Assembly: GCF_003144195.1 (NCBI RefSeq)
Contig: NW_020290001.1
Span: forward strand, 1 to 64,000
DNA length: 64,000 bases
Direction: 5' to 3'
Source: Ceraceosorus guamensis
Lineage: Eukaryota; Basidiomycota; Exobasidiomycetes; Ceraceosorales; Ceraceosoraceae
Position 1 is the first letter of the stretch. Each line of letters opens with the position of its first letter. The notes under the pieces were generated by a model, which saw only the letters and a program-made list of their open reading frames with translations, was not told the origin of the DNA and searched no databases. Shown piece by piece: positions 41,629 to 53,418 of the stretch. A program made the translations under genes and the position numbers.

Positions 41629-44600
41629 CTACGCCACGACACATTTGTCGTCGGTCGGCTTCATGCTGATACGCCGCGGACGACGTCCATCGGCACTCGG
41701 TGCTTCGTGGTCGATGATGGTGCCTTCGCCGCTGTGGCCGCTCATCTTGGAGCCAAAGGAAGCAAGGCGATTCCCGCCGGTAAAGGAGCCCACCCGCTGA
41801 CGAAGTCTTACATCGGCGTCGCCCTCGCCCTGCCGAGAGTTCGACGATACCAAGCTGTTGAGGTGAGGAGTGCTGACCGCTGCAGAGTGAGTCACGCGAT
41901 GACCTCGCGAGGCGCGATGTCCCGCAGAAGGAGCGCCTTGGTGAGAAGAGTAACGCTGGACGGAAGGCCCATTGGCAGCGTTGGAGCCCGCAGAGGGCGT
42001 TTGTACCATGGCTTGCGATCCGCTCGATATGCTGCTAGCTCCGCTCATGCTGCCAAAGTTGACGACCGAAGCAGATCGACCTTTCGCATTGCCGCTCGTT
42101 GCACTCGAAAAGGACCGAGGAACAGATGCTGCGTCACCCTGCACAACAGCAGGGAAAGCTTTAGAGGCAGGCGAGGGCGAACGTGCCTTTCCCAGTCCCA
42201 TGCTGGGGAGCAGTGAGATGCGCCTCTTTCGCGCTTCTGCTGCTGGTGGCGATGCTGCGTTGTTCGAGGCGGGACTAGCATCGCCGCACCCGGTCGCGGA
42301 GGAATTCATCGCAGGCGATGCCAGCGCTTCTGTTGCGCCCTTGCTGTTGCGCTTCATTTTGTTTGCAAAAGGCACGCGGAATGCGGGGCCAAAGGCTGGC
42401 GACTGACCGCCAGTTGCAGTGGAAGGTGCGGGCGAGAGTGTTCGCGGAGCACCAAACGAAGGTGCGGGCGAGATGCCTCGGGCCAAATCTTGCGAATCGC
42501 GTCCAGCAAACATGAGCAGCTGTGCTCGAAGGTTGCAAGCGTGGGGTGCATGACGAGCACAGCTGGCGTGGCAAATGAGACCACACTCTTCGCACAGGAC
42601 TGCGTGCTTCTTGACAGGATCTCGACAGATGCGGCATTGTACAGCTTTGCTGAACGTGCTCTTAACAAATGCGTGCGGCTTGGCGGGCTCGCTCGCTGGC
42701 CAGTCTTGATACGCATTGAGATCGAGCACCGATGGATCTGCAGCTCCTGGCAAGCGAGGTACTCCCAGAGGGCTCGCTGCAGCAATGCTAGGTGAGCGCA
42801 ACATGTCGACGGATCCTTGGCTGCCTCTGCGAATGGCTGCTTCCAAGTCTGCGAGGATCGGAAACTCGACCGAGGTAGCAGGCTGCGCGACTGGGGAGAC
42901 GACGCCAGGGTTGGATGCAGACCAGCCATCCGGCACCGAGTATGCGCGAGTCGCGAGCAGGTCAGGCCTTGACTGAGTAGCAGGAGGCGGTGATGACGTG
43001 GACCTGCCAACTTCTGTCAGCAGCGGCGTTGCGCACAACGAGGCTGTAGGTGCAGGCGCAGCAGGCTCGTTAGCTTCCGAGACGGCGCTGATAGCGGCAT
43101 GCAGACTTTTGATGTCGACTTTGCGGAAATCAGCAGAAATGCGACGCAAGAAAGGTACGCTGTCCTGCGGCCTGAGCTCCTTGTGTCCATTCCAGGTCTG
43201 CTGTAACCAAGTATGGTCGAAAAGCATCTCTGCGCTTGGTCGTTTGGATGGATCCTTGTTGAAGCAGAGCAGCAAGAAATCGCGCAGCGGCGGTGAAATG
43301 TCTGCTGGAAGCGGAGGGCAGTCATCCTCGACGATGCGCCACATGGCAGACATGGCTAGCATATCCCCGTAAGGGGGTTTGCCAGTCAGTAGCTCTATGA
43401 TCGTGCACCCGAGTGACCAAATGTCAGCGGACGTCGAAGCGCCTTTCAATTCGATCACTTCAGGTGCCATCCAATTTGGCGTGCCAATGGCGTCGTTCTT
43501 GACGTTCTTGATCGCTTCCACGGCTTTGAGATTCAAGGAGACGCCAAAGTCGGATAGCTTGACGTTGCCATTTTTGGTGGTCAAGATGTTGGCAGCTTTC
43601 AAGTCGCAATGCACGACCTTCATCTCGTGCAGATAGTTGAGGCCTTCGAGTATCTTGACGACGTAGCTTGCAACCAGCTTTTCCGGAAAGTTGCCAAAAG
43701 CCTTGAGCGTGTGCAGCAGCGACCCGTTCTCAACATACTCCAAGATGATGGAAACGACATCGTCTCCGCGCACGAGGCCTTCGTACTTGACGACGGAAGG
43801 ATGCGCCAAGCTCTTGAGCAGGTCCACCTCGTTCATGAGCTGCATCACCTCGTCTTCGGTCTTGCCGGCGAGCTTGATACGCTTCACAGCCATCATTTGA
43901 CCAGAGTTGAGGTTGAGAGCGCGATAGACAGATCCAAATTGACCCCTGCCTATGCAGTTGCCAAGTTGCTGCAAGTCAAAGTATATGATCAGTCAGCTGT
44001 CAAAGAACCGCATGAAATGCATAGGTTTTTTGCTCACATAAGACACATTAGGCTTGCCAGCTTCGGTGACTACGAGCTTGTGCTTCGCAGCAGGCGCGAC
44101 GGACGCCTCACGGCTCAGTCGCGATCCAATTCCTGGCATCGATAAGGCATCTTCTGTGCTGTAGCTGGCCACCGTGTTGCTGTACATGGAGCCCATTTCG
44201 GAGTCGTAACGGCTCCGGGATGGCTGCGCAGATAGCGGCGCCGCTGTAAGCGTGGGACTTCGATCGCTGATGAGATCCTGCTGACCGAGAGGGACAGCAC
44301 TTCTCGGAACTTGCAGGTCGGAAGAGTACCGCATGTGCCGATAATTTGGCCTTGCACCAAGCTTTGGCGATGTTGGAGCATATCCGCTCTGAGAAGCCGC
44401 AGAAGAGTCGTATCCGGCGATGCCGGTATTCAGCGAGAGATGCCTGCCAACTCTCTTCACGCTCGGCGACTCGTTGGCCGAATGCGCTCGAGGGAATGGC
44501 ACTCTGCTTGGCACGCCGGTGCCGTTTGTAGCAGAGCTCGGCGCTCCTGCGCCATCCGCCAGCTCAAAATTCGGCGAGTCTCGAGACGGATTTAGCGACG

Positions 44601-47202
44601 ATGGTCCTGCAAATGCACGGGCGCTGTGGCGGCGGACTGGCGTCTGGCGAAGTGGACTGCCTGTGGTGGGAAATTTGAATTCATCGAATTCAGAAGATGA
44701 TCTCAGTGGTCGGCCGGGACTACCGTTACCACCAAAGGACAATTCTTGACTGATTCGGCGCTGGGATTCGGCCCGTGCTAGGGGCGAAGAGCCATACGAC
44801 GCGATACTCGTGGCGCCGATTCTGGGACTCGACGGACCCTCGCGAGAGTAGTCGCTAGGCTCTTCCAGGTGATTGATGGTCGAGGCAGCAGTCGAGCCCA
44901 TGACAGGGCCTTGCTGCACCACTGGCGTGCAAAGGACCTCTTCCGATTCTTCCTCCATCACACCCGTCAGACTGATCGCTGACTCGCTGAGCTTGCGGTC
45001 CCTGTATGGCATGCGTGAGTCTTCGTCAGGCCCGCGCATACTGACTGACTCAGCAAATGTGATCGAAGGCCCCTTTGCAGGACGCGATGCCGAGAGAAGT
45101 GATTGAGATCTGTCGCTGGAACGTCGGCGTCGGCCTTGCGCCTGCAACTCCTTCGTCAACGGGACTTTGGTCGCAGATGCAGACACAAGAATGCGCTCAG
45201 CCTCTTCCCGCTGCTGCTGTACGGACAGTGGAGTACCGAGATACGCGCCGTTCCGGATGCCTGAGCTGCGCTTCGAAGGCGAGCCATGAGGCGAGCCATC
45301 GATCGCATGGGGAAATGGCACTGCCGAATTCCTGCCGATGCTGACAGACTCCCTGTCATCCACAGAGCCGTCTGGTGTCAAGGGTGGGGTTACAACATCG
45401 GCCGTCCGACCGGACGAGCTTGACGCACGCATGGCCGCAGACGCGCCAGGCTCATCAACGCGATTGGACGTTGCCTGGCATCTGCGCTGCACTTCGAGGA
45501 TGGTCTCGGCAGCGCGTTGCAAGCCTTCGATCGTTCCGTCCGTGAGGTCCAATGGGTGAAACAGATCCTTCGAGCGAAGGCCGAACACATCTCGTGCTGC
45601 GCGTAGAAATCGTGAAATATTGTCCGACTTGACCCACTCCAGAGGCCTTCGGTCGATGAAGTCGACAGCGCCCGGCCGCAGCATATTTGCAACCAGACAA
45701 AGAACAACTCCATCCGAAATGCTGACGCAAAACTCGCGCATCTCTTGAGTCGAGTCGATCGCGACTCCGTCGGCTTCCGCCTCTTGCTGCCTAGCGTACC
45801 ATGCAAGGCTTGCTATTCTTTCGCGGTCTTCACCCATAGCATCAGTCGAGAGCCGGCCTAGCTCACCAACGAGGAAAGCTCTTGCACCCCGCACCAACTC
45901 CAGAGCTTCCACAGTACTGCTTCGTCGCGTCGAGAGCATCGAGCTTGATTCGGCATCTGTAGAGAGATGAGATGATGGCGAATACTTTCCAAGGATCGGA
46001 AACCCTTCCGAGCTGGTCGACGCAATCACTGGCGAGGGCGCAGGTGACGTAGTGGGACTGTTGATGTCCGTCGATGTCTTCGACGCTGTGCTCCACCTCC
46101 GTGGCCGGTTGAACCAGGTCCGTGGGTGTCGGAAAGATGGCTCTTGAAGGCCTGCGCTAGAGCGTCGCTTCTCCTCACGACGCGATGGAGTGGTTTGAGG
46201 AGAGTTCGCCGCCGTGTTGCTTCTGGAACCAAACTCATCCGGGTGGGGCGAGGCTTGCACCGTGGCCGAGGAGCTACAACTACCATGCAACGAGCTCTGC
46301 GTACCGGCATGTGGCTCCTTCCGCACCGTAGCAGTGCTGTGTTTGCGCTCACGAGGGCTCAATTGACTGTCAACTACTGAGCCAATGCTGGGCAAAGGGC
46401 CATTCAGCATTCTGGCAGCCGTTTGCGGTGGAACACCGTCGAGTGCATCGAGCGGACGTTTGGCGCCTGTGGTGGCTGCAGGCCACGCGAAGCCCTGGAA
46501 CGCGTCGGAGGGCGTCTGAATGACGCGAAGTCCTTCATCTAGAAGTGGATCTGAGGACAGGTGAAGCTCCGGTGTGCTCAAGGACGCCGCAAGCAAGTTC
46601 GAGTAAGGCTGTGAGGCAGAGTCGACGTGCGAAGGATGCTGCGTAGGAGACGAAGGGCGTAAATGGCTACGTGAGGGTCGCACCGGCGTGATGGAATTGT
46701 CCGCAACCCGTCGCCATTGCTCGTGCGAGTCCAGGCTAGAATCGGCGGAATGAGTGTTGGGCTTGCTCGCCGTCGTCTTTTGAACCTTCCGAGTCTCAGC
46801 AAGCCTCGTCGACTGTCGACGGGGCGATCGACCATAGTCTGAAGGCCCTGCCATTTGCTCCTCTGTTCGCGTGCGTGACAGCGACGACCTTCTGGCCGCG
46901 AGAGGTGTGTTGGGTGTGGAGACACGGGAGGTCCGACCTGATTTGAGCGCAACGTCGGGCGACTGAGAGTCTGTCATTGACGGTGGAGCGCACGCTCCCT
47001 TCGCTGGAGTGTATGAATCCAGCTGGAGAGGCTGCATCATTGCAGCAGCAGCAGCGGCCATGACGATAGAGCTTGCAGGCTGATGCCTGCTCCTGCCGCC
47101 AAGGCGTGCAAGTTCTCTTGTTCTCGCAGGGATGCGACGCTGCTTGTCGCAGAGGCCAGCTTCCGAGCGACGGTCCTCGACAGACTGCGACGATGGGGTC
47201 AA
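41629..47202 (-). CDS. SepH/Cdc7-type septation kinase with N-terminal CH region and C1 domain
   Basis: Two exons (44038-47202 and 41629-43968) give 1834 residues. The intron joins KPNVSY to QLGNCIGRGQFGSVYRALNL, the glycine loop of a STE-like Ser/Thr kinase (about 1056-1310) closest by eye to S. pombe Cdc7/Aspergillus SepH of the septation initiation network: LEYVENGSLLHTLKAFGNFP, AANILTTKNGNVKLSDFGVS, GTPNWMAPEVIELKG. The catalytic loop reads HCD, not HRD. Residues about 440-575 look like a calponin-homology domain (REFCVSISDGVVLCLVANML, DNISRFLRAARDVFGL, LFHPLDLTDG). Residues about 1484-1534 are a C1-type zinc finger (H-x12-C-x2-C ... C-x2-C-x4-H-x2-C-x7-C pattern). The rest is Ser-rich. 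The start at 47202 is uncertain; Met48 is an alternative. It probably acts at spindle poles and the division site. Confidence 0.88.
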
Positions 47203-50200
47203 ATTCGCTCAATTCGCTCACTGATTACGAGGAGTCTGAGGCGCGGGTGGATGCGTAGGTCGGCACGCCATGAGGGGAAAGGCCGGACGCGTGCAGGCGG
47301 GCTCCGAGTGCGCGCGATCCAGCAGACGGAGGCAAAGGAGGAGTGTTTTGCTGGAGTGACGAGCAGCTAGACGGACCCGCTGGACAATGTCTGACTCGAG
47401 TAGAATGATGGGATCAAAGGTACCTCGGATGGACAGAAATGGTGCTATTGGGAGTGTGAGTCTGATGAGAGTGTATCGCCAGGGTCGACACAGGCTAGGC
47501 TCACGAATGGCGCCATTGAATGGCGCCTCCCGAGACTCGCTCCTAGCTTTCGTTTGACCTTGTTTGCTTGCAGGGAGAGAGACGCGCTAAAGCCAGATTA
47601 GCTTGAGCCGGGCGCAGGACCACTCGCGACTCACAACTGACACTCGACAATGGCGAGCGGTCAGGACCTCACGGTGACGGGGCCTGCGTGCATGGTGGCA
47701 TGCACACATGCACGCATGCATGGTCGGGCATCGATCGTCGAGCGTCGCGATCGAGCGAGGCCGACTTTGACGGTGCTCGTTGAATGCAGGGTTTGAAATG
47801 AAGGTCATTCAAGATTGCGCGCGAAGTGTAGGAGCCGTGCCGAACCCCTCGGTCGACCGCCCTGGCCCTTCTCGACTCCGCCGCTCTATGCGACGTACTA
47901 CAGTGCCGGTATAGTCTTGACTAGTATCGCGAGCCTCTGGCTGCGCTCCTAGCGCTCACTACCGTGCATATGCACACACACGCTTTATAGTGAACGCTAT
48001 CGTAACAAGTTGTATTCCGCATCTTGTTCGCTAATGCACTGTCCGCGCAGCTATTCGTGTGGGGAGTAACGTCCCTCCCATCGCCCGTGTCTCGTCAACC
48101 TATTTCTTGTCATCATCGTCAATCGACGCCATCGTGGCACGTAGGCAGATTGATAGGTCGGCCGGGGTACACGATGTGTGAGACACGTCTGCAGACCTGC
48201 CTTGTGATTCGTGACACTCGAAGACTGCTCGCAGAGGGCCGAGATGATGCGCACTGACGCTACCATCATGACGGTGGTCATCATTTCGCATATCTCGATA
48301 ATAATCGGTACGGTTTACGTGGACGCCGCGACGCTCGTGCGTCTCATGCCCGATGAGACATACACAAGCGCTACCCCTTGACTTCTGCAATGCATTTACA
48401 TTCACCACTCACATCGTCGCGCTTCCTCCCATCGTGTGTACGTCAAAGCTACACTCGTGATTTTCAAGATTGGCTAAGACTTGCTGAGCTACATCCCAAT
48501 TCTGCATTATGAACGTAAACGACCGCCGTGATGCAGGGCTGCTGTGCTCACCCGAGACTCATCAGCAGCAACCACTTGGAAGGACCCCCTCGCGGTTTTG
48601 CAGAGCATGACTGACACACTCCGCCAGGATCCGCTCTGCGACGGGTAATGTATTCGTGACTCTTCTGCGTGCACATTACCGAGATTGCTTCCGCCTTGTA
48701 CGACTGCCGCTTGCTGCACATGGTCTCTATCCTTAGCGCGACCACTCCTTTAGACTCGTAGCCTGCACAGCGGACTCCGGAAGCAAAATACCGCGTCCCG
48801 CGTCCCCACACATAGCCATAATCCGCCATCGGCTCGATGTAGCGATGGCCAAGGCTTCCGGAGCATAGCATGTCTGTTCACGAAGGCGAGAGAGGGTCGT
48901 CGACCGCCATGGCCGCGATTGACGACTGATGAGTGATGAGATTGACACTCACAAACCTGGTCTTGCCATTCGGAGTCACAACTCACACAACCGATAACGC
49001 GCTGCAGCACGCGCGTTGGATGACGTTAGCGACTTGTCCAGACAAGAGCGAGCGGCAAATCGGCTCCAAAGTCTGCTTGCTAGCAGCCTCAGTCAGAGCA
49101 CCTTGGGAGCGGCCGCCCGTCCTCAAAAGCTTTAAAAATCGCAACGTAGAGGCAATTTAAGCTGAAGCTTTGAAGCCCCGACAGACTGCATACACGCCAA
49201 GAGATACCAGGCGGCGGGCGACTATGGGCAAACGCTCGCCAGGTTTGTCCCGCATGCCTTGCACGCTCGTCCACAACGGATTGCTGAAGGTGAACGAGTC
49301 TCGCTTGTGTCAAAAGTACGTGTTTGAGCCGAGTGAGCACATCAATGATTGGGGATCGCATGGAGCGAGACCCACAGTCGACCTTCAACATCAAGAGGAC
49401 TTGTGACTACCAAAAGCCGACTGGGCGTGTAGATGGGCAAGTGGCTTCGCTTGGCGAGTGCAAGACTGCCAACTGTCTCTCTGTTCCTGTCTCCCTTCTG
49501 TCTGAAGGAACCCTGGGGCAAGCGGAACGAACATGGCAGGGTCTCGGAATGACCGATCATCGGGTTTCTCATGCCGCGTTGAGCCTTGGCGGCCCGCGAA
49601 AGATGGACGGACGAGATGTTGCACGAAGGTCGACATACAGTCCGAGTACTCTTGACTGCTTCTTGAGTGATTGCCAAGGGTCGGATCGTGTGCAAAGTCG
49701 GCTATACTCACGACTGTACCGTACCACAGGCCAGATTGACGGGAAATGAGGCGACGCGGAGCGCAATGCGCCGTAATGATACCGCACTCAAAGTGGAACG
49801 TTCGATGCCTGATGCTGTGACGTCGCTATACCAGTTGTACAGCAGTAGTATGATGGATGGGCGCGCTATTCCGCGGCACGTTGCAGCTGCAATCACGAAT
49901 ATGCTTGCTGCTGCTGCATCAGTCGTGAGTCGCGCGCGCAAGGTTGTCAGCCGCGGCAACAAGCGCACGCACGCACATGACTGCTGTTCATGAATGAATG
50001 ACAGCTCGGGACGCCACCAGTCTGAGTGACGATCGAGAGACGAGTGCCCCCTACCGCCACAAAGCACAAGGGTGCAAGCGTGTGTGTGCTGCAGCGGGTC
50101 ACGTTGCCCAGCTAGCTCTCGCAAGCTTTCCCGTCGGCCGGCCTTCCGCAATCGCAATCCTGTTGCCTATCATCGCGCACAAGACACAGATCGATCCTTC

Positions 50201-53200
50201 GAACCCTTCTCGACGCTGCTGCCATGACGAGAGGACCTAGCGTGCTCCACGCGGTTCCCTGGACCGCCAACGACCGAATCCGCCACTGGGAGCTGTGTAA
50301 TCGAGAGGGACTCACTCCGTCCCGTACATTCTAAACTGGCACCACAAGCATTCAATCATCTCAGCCTCGACTTTGACCTCTGCCCCTTGGTCTTACCAAG
50401 AAAGAGTTACGGAACAAGGTACACTGCCCGAGCCTTTGGAGCGAGGTTGGTGGCGTCCTTGGCTTTCTGGAGAGCCGCACCGGAAAAATCAAAAGAACCC
50501 TGCATGCGAAAGGATGCGAGTGACCCCTAAAGCGGCATGTTTCGCGTAGCACTTGCATTCAAATTCGTGGTGATTCCAGGCAGAGGACAGACAGTCGCCG
50601 TTCCCAAAAGAATGGCTTCTTCGTCATCATGCTTGTATTCGCATCCGCCGAAAGTGACCCTTTGCCTTCGAGCCACAACTTGCACGTTCCCCAATGACCG
50701 ATCGTGATGCGCTTGGCTTCGATGAACTTTCGCGCCTTGTGCGCTCTGAGGCATGAGAAGGAGCTTCGGTACAATCATCAATCTGATCTCTTTGGGATTT
50801 GGGACCCTCATGCGGAATGTCGACAAGAACGGACAAATTCCAATTCAAATCATGGGCCAGTTCAAGCTTCATAGACGCGCATGCCTCTCCTCTCTGTCGA
50901 CCATCTGGTCTTTGAGTCCGCCAGGCCACTTCGCGCTTCTTCTCTGCTGACGAATCGATACACAGAGCAACATCAGCGTGCGTGGTGAGAGGGGCGCGGC
51001 CCTTTCCGCTGCGCGGAAGTCAGAGGAGCATGGTTCTACTCAAATCAGCGGTCCCTTTCGCTATTCATCGCAGAAAGCTCCCTGTAGACTACAGTCAAGA
51101 TGCACAGGCCTCCTTTGGATGGTCTGATGGAAACGTCCGCATCGAAGCAGGGTCTGCTTCATCTGACCCTTGACTGTTCGCAGTCATTGCGATGTGCGTC
51201 GTCACCGACCGGCAAGCGCGGAGCATGCAAGCGTCAGCCATCATTTCTTGCGCTTTGCTCTGCAGCCAAAGGGCGCTAAAGAGGTGCTGCAGCGTCGATC
51301 CCCCTCCCTGTGGCGCACCGTGCGTGCAGCTCCGAGCCAGCATGCAGTCCATGCGACACTCACACTCACAATCACACTCACGCAAAGGGGTCAAAGCGCT
51401 GCGTTGCAGTCCTGTTGGGACAGAGTAGTCCCGCTACACACCCTACATCATCGACCCAGCCCTTCGGCTCGGCTTTGAGCTCGAGCCCATCACCTCGCTT
51501 GCGCGAGTGCACGCAAAGAGTCAGAGAAAAGATGCAGCGTGCATACGGTACATCACGAGGAAGGAACCTCCCATGCACGAATAGTAAATGTGCATGGAAT
51601 CCGTCTTCGCTTAATTGGTTGCTTCGGCAAGCCTGCTTCGGTTCCAGAGATCTGTCTGCACGACGGGGAAGGTCTCGGTCATGCGCACAGGCCCTTGGCG
51701 TGCTTGCCAAGTTGACCGAGTCGTGAGTACAATCTCGACAGCACCGGCCTCTCAAAGATCCGCCGAGCTGACTTGACTTGAGTTCATGATGTGATTCTAT
51801 ATCGGTGTGGTGTCAGGGCCATTTCTCATCCCACCCATGCGCCAGTGTCATTACTGCGTAAATCATCCACGCTAAGAATACTGAGCGGGACTCAACGTTC
51901 GTCACTTCGTCTCGGCTTGAGTGACGCTTCGCGGCGCATCCGCTCGATCGCTTGATGTGGCTCGACCGAGGTCCTACAGATCGAGGGGTTCCCCGGCTTG
52001 CAAGAAGAAGGGGCCGAGCTGCGAGGGGGCCCAGAGCATCAAGTCTGAGCGAGTCAGAGGAGTGGTAGTGTGAGAGTAGCTCGGGCCGCTTTTCAAGGCG
52101 GCAAGTTGTTCCGAATCTCGACCAACTCTCGAGTGCGCATTCGTGATTCAAATTGCTTCTGTCTTACTGATGACGTCATAAAGATGGTTCAAATTTCTAT
52201 CCGGACGCAAGGGCGCCATGATCAGGAGGTCCCCCTCGAGATTCCCTTTACCCTTGTAATCCCGAGTCGACCGCAATAGAATGAAGGTGGGTGCGCCCGA
52301 CTCTTCTGATCATTTAGCATCAGAACGAACGGATCTGCTCGTGTTCGTGATGGACTCGAGGCCCTTCATTAGGGAAAGGGGTCCACTCATACCCAGCGCT
52401 CGTTTGCAAGACGCGTGCGAGGTCCGTGTGCACCTTTGCGCGATCGGATGTAGCCAAGTCTTTACTTGATCGAGCTATGTGCTTCGCAGACTATCACTCA
52501 GACTGGTTGAAAATGACAGCTGCTCTGAAGGTGCCACGTCCGCCCGCATTTGTTATGCAGCTCTCACCCAAGAAGCGCCCGGTGGTACTGTTCCGCAAGA
52601 GGACGTTGCGGCAGGTATTCCCACCCTGACTGTGTCCTGTCCATATAAAGCAAGACACCACGAGAAACGGGAAGCTGGGGACGTTATGGAACCGACCGCT
52701 CTAGCTTTCGGCGCTTTGATCATTCGAATTCGGGACTGATCGCACTTGCGGCAATGAGACCACCCTGTGACTGAATCTTGATCCGTGATTTGAACCAAAG
52801 TGGTCCAATCGCAACCGGCGAAGTAATGCGAGAGCTGGATCCATGCACCACGAAGCGTCGATCTGCCAGCAGCTTCAAGAAGATCTCTCGCGTTGTCTCA
52901 CGTGATCCACACTGGCTATTCGGAAATGCATGCATGATCGGTGCATGCGGGATATCGCGACGCGCACACACGCCTACACACGCACTCACAACTATCGCGG
53001 TGGACGCACTCTAAAGCCCGCTGCTGAGCGCTCAGTCTGGGCGTTGATGGGAGGAGAATCACAAACGAATCAGAATCACACGGAGCATCCTCGTTCGTCG
53101 CGATCTCAGAGGCTGTCGGCTTCAAGTCGATGACCATTCACATTGACTGCAAGCACGCGCACTCACAAGGATCTCGAGCCTCAAGCGTGCAACGAGACCT

Positions 53201-53418
53201 TATCGCAGCGAACAAGCGTTGCTTTTTTCAAATCCAGACCGCACCGCCGAGTCCTGGTTGTGTGGCTCACAAAGGCCCACCCTCGTCTGCAAGCAGATCA
53301 TCTTCGACAAGCCTTGCCGCAATCGATAGCGCAGCAGCTTCAATCGTCAGGCCGACCGCTTCGCTGCGCTCACAGCTTTGGTGCTTCGTCCGGCAGGCAA
53401 GGCACCAAGCGCGTCGTC
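47203..53418. other. 6.2-kb stretch without recognisable genes
   Basis: All reading frames here are short (under about 150 codons), overlap one another on both strands, and carry no family motif I know. There is no intact transposon, RNA gene or long repeat that I can see. Dispersed GTGACTC/GTGATTC words recur (for example 47620-47645, 49920-49935). A minus-strand area at 50527-50930 has two overlapping frames of about 100 codons. I call nothing from them. The start of the stretch is the upstream region of the kinase gene, and the last few hundred bases that of the Gyp7-like gene. Confidence 0.5.

Noticed and set aside
47203-53418. Transposon or retroelement remains in the gene desert
   Set aside because: No terminal repeats, polymerase, integrase or transposase motifs could be seen by eye.
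53143-53418. Upstream in-frame ATG for the Gyp7-like gene
   Set aside because: The 92 extra codons look like leader sequence in composition and have no counterpart in the family; MSFPKASS at 53419 is a more natural start.
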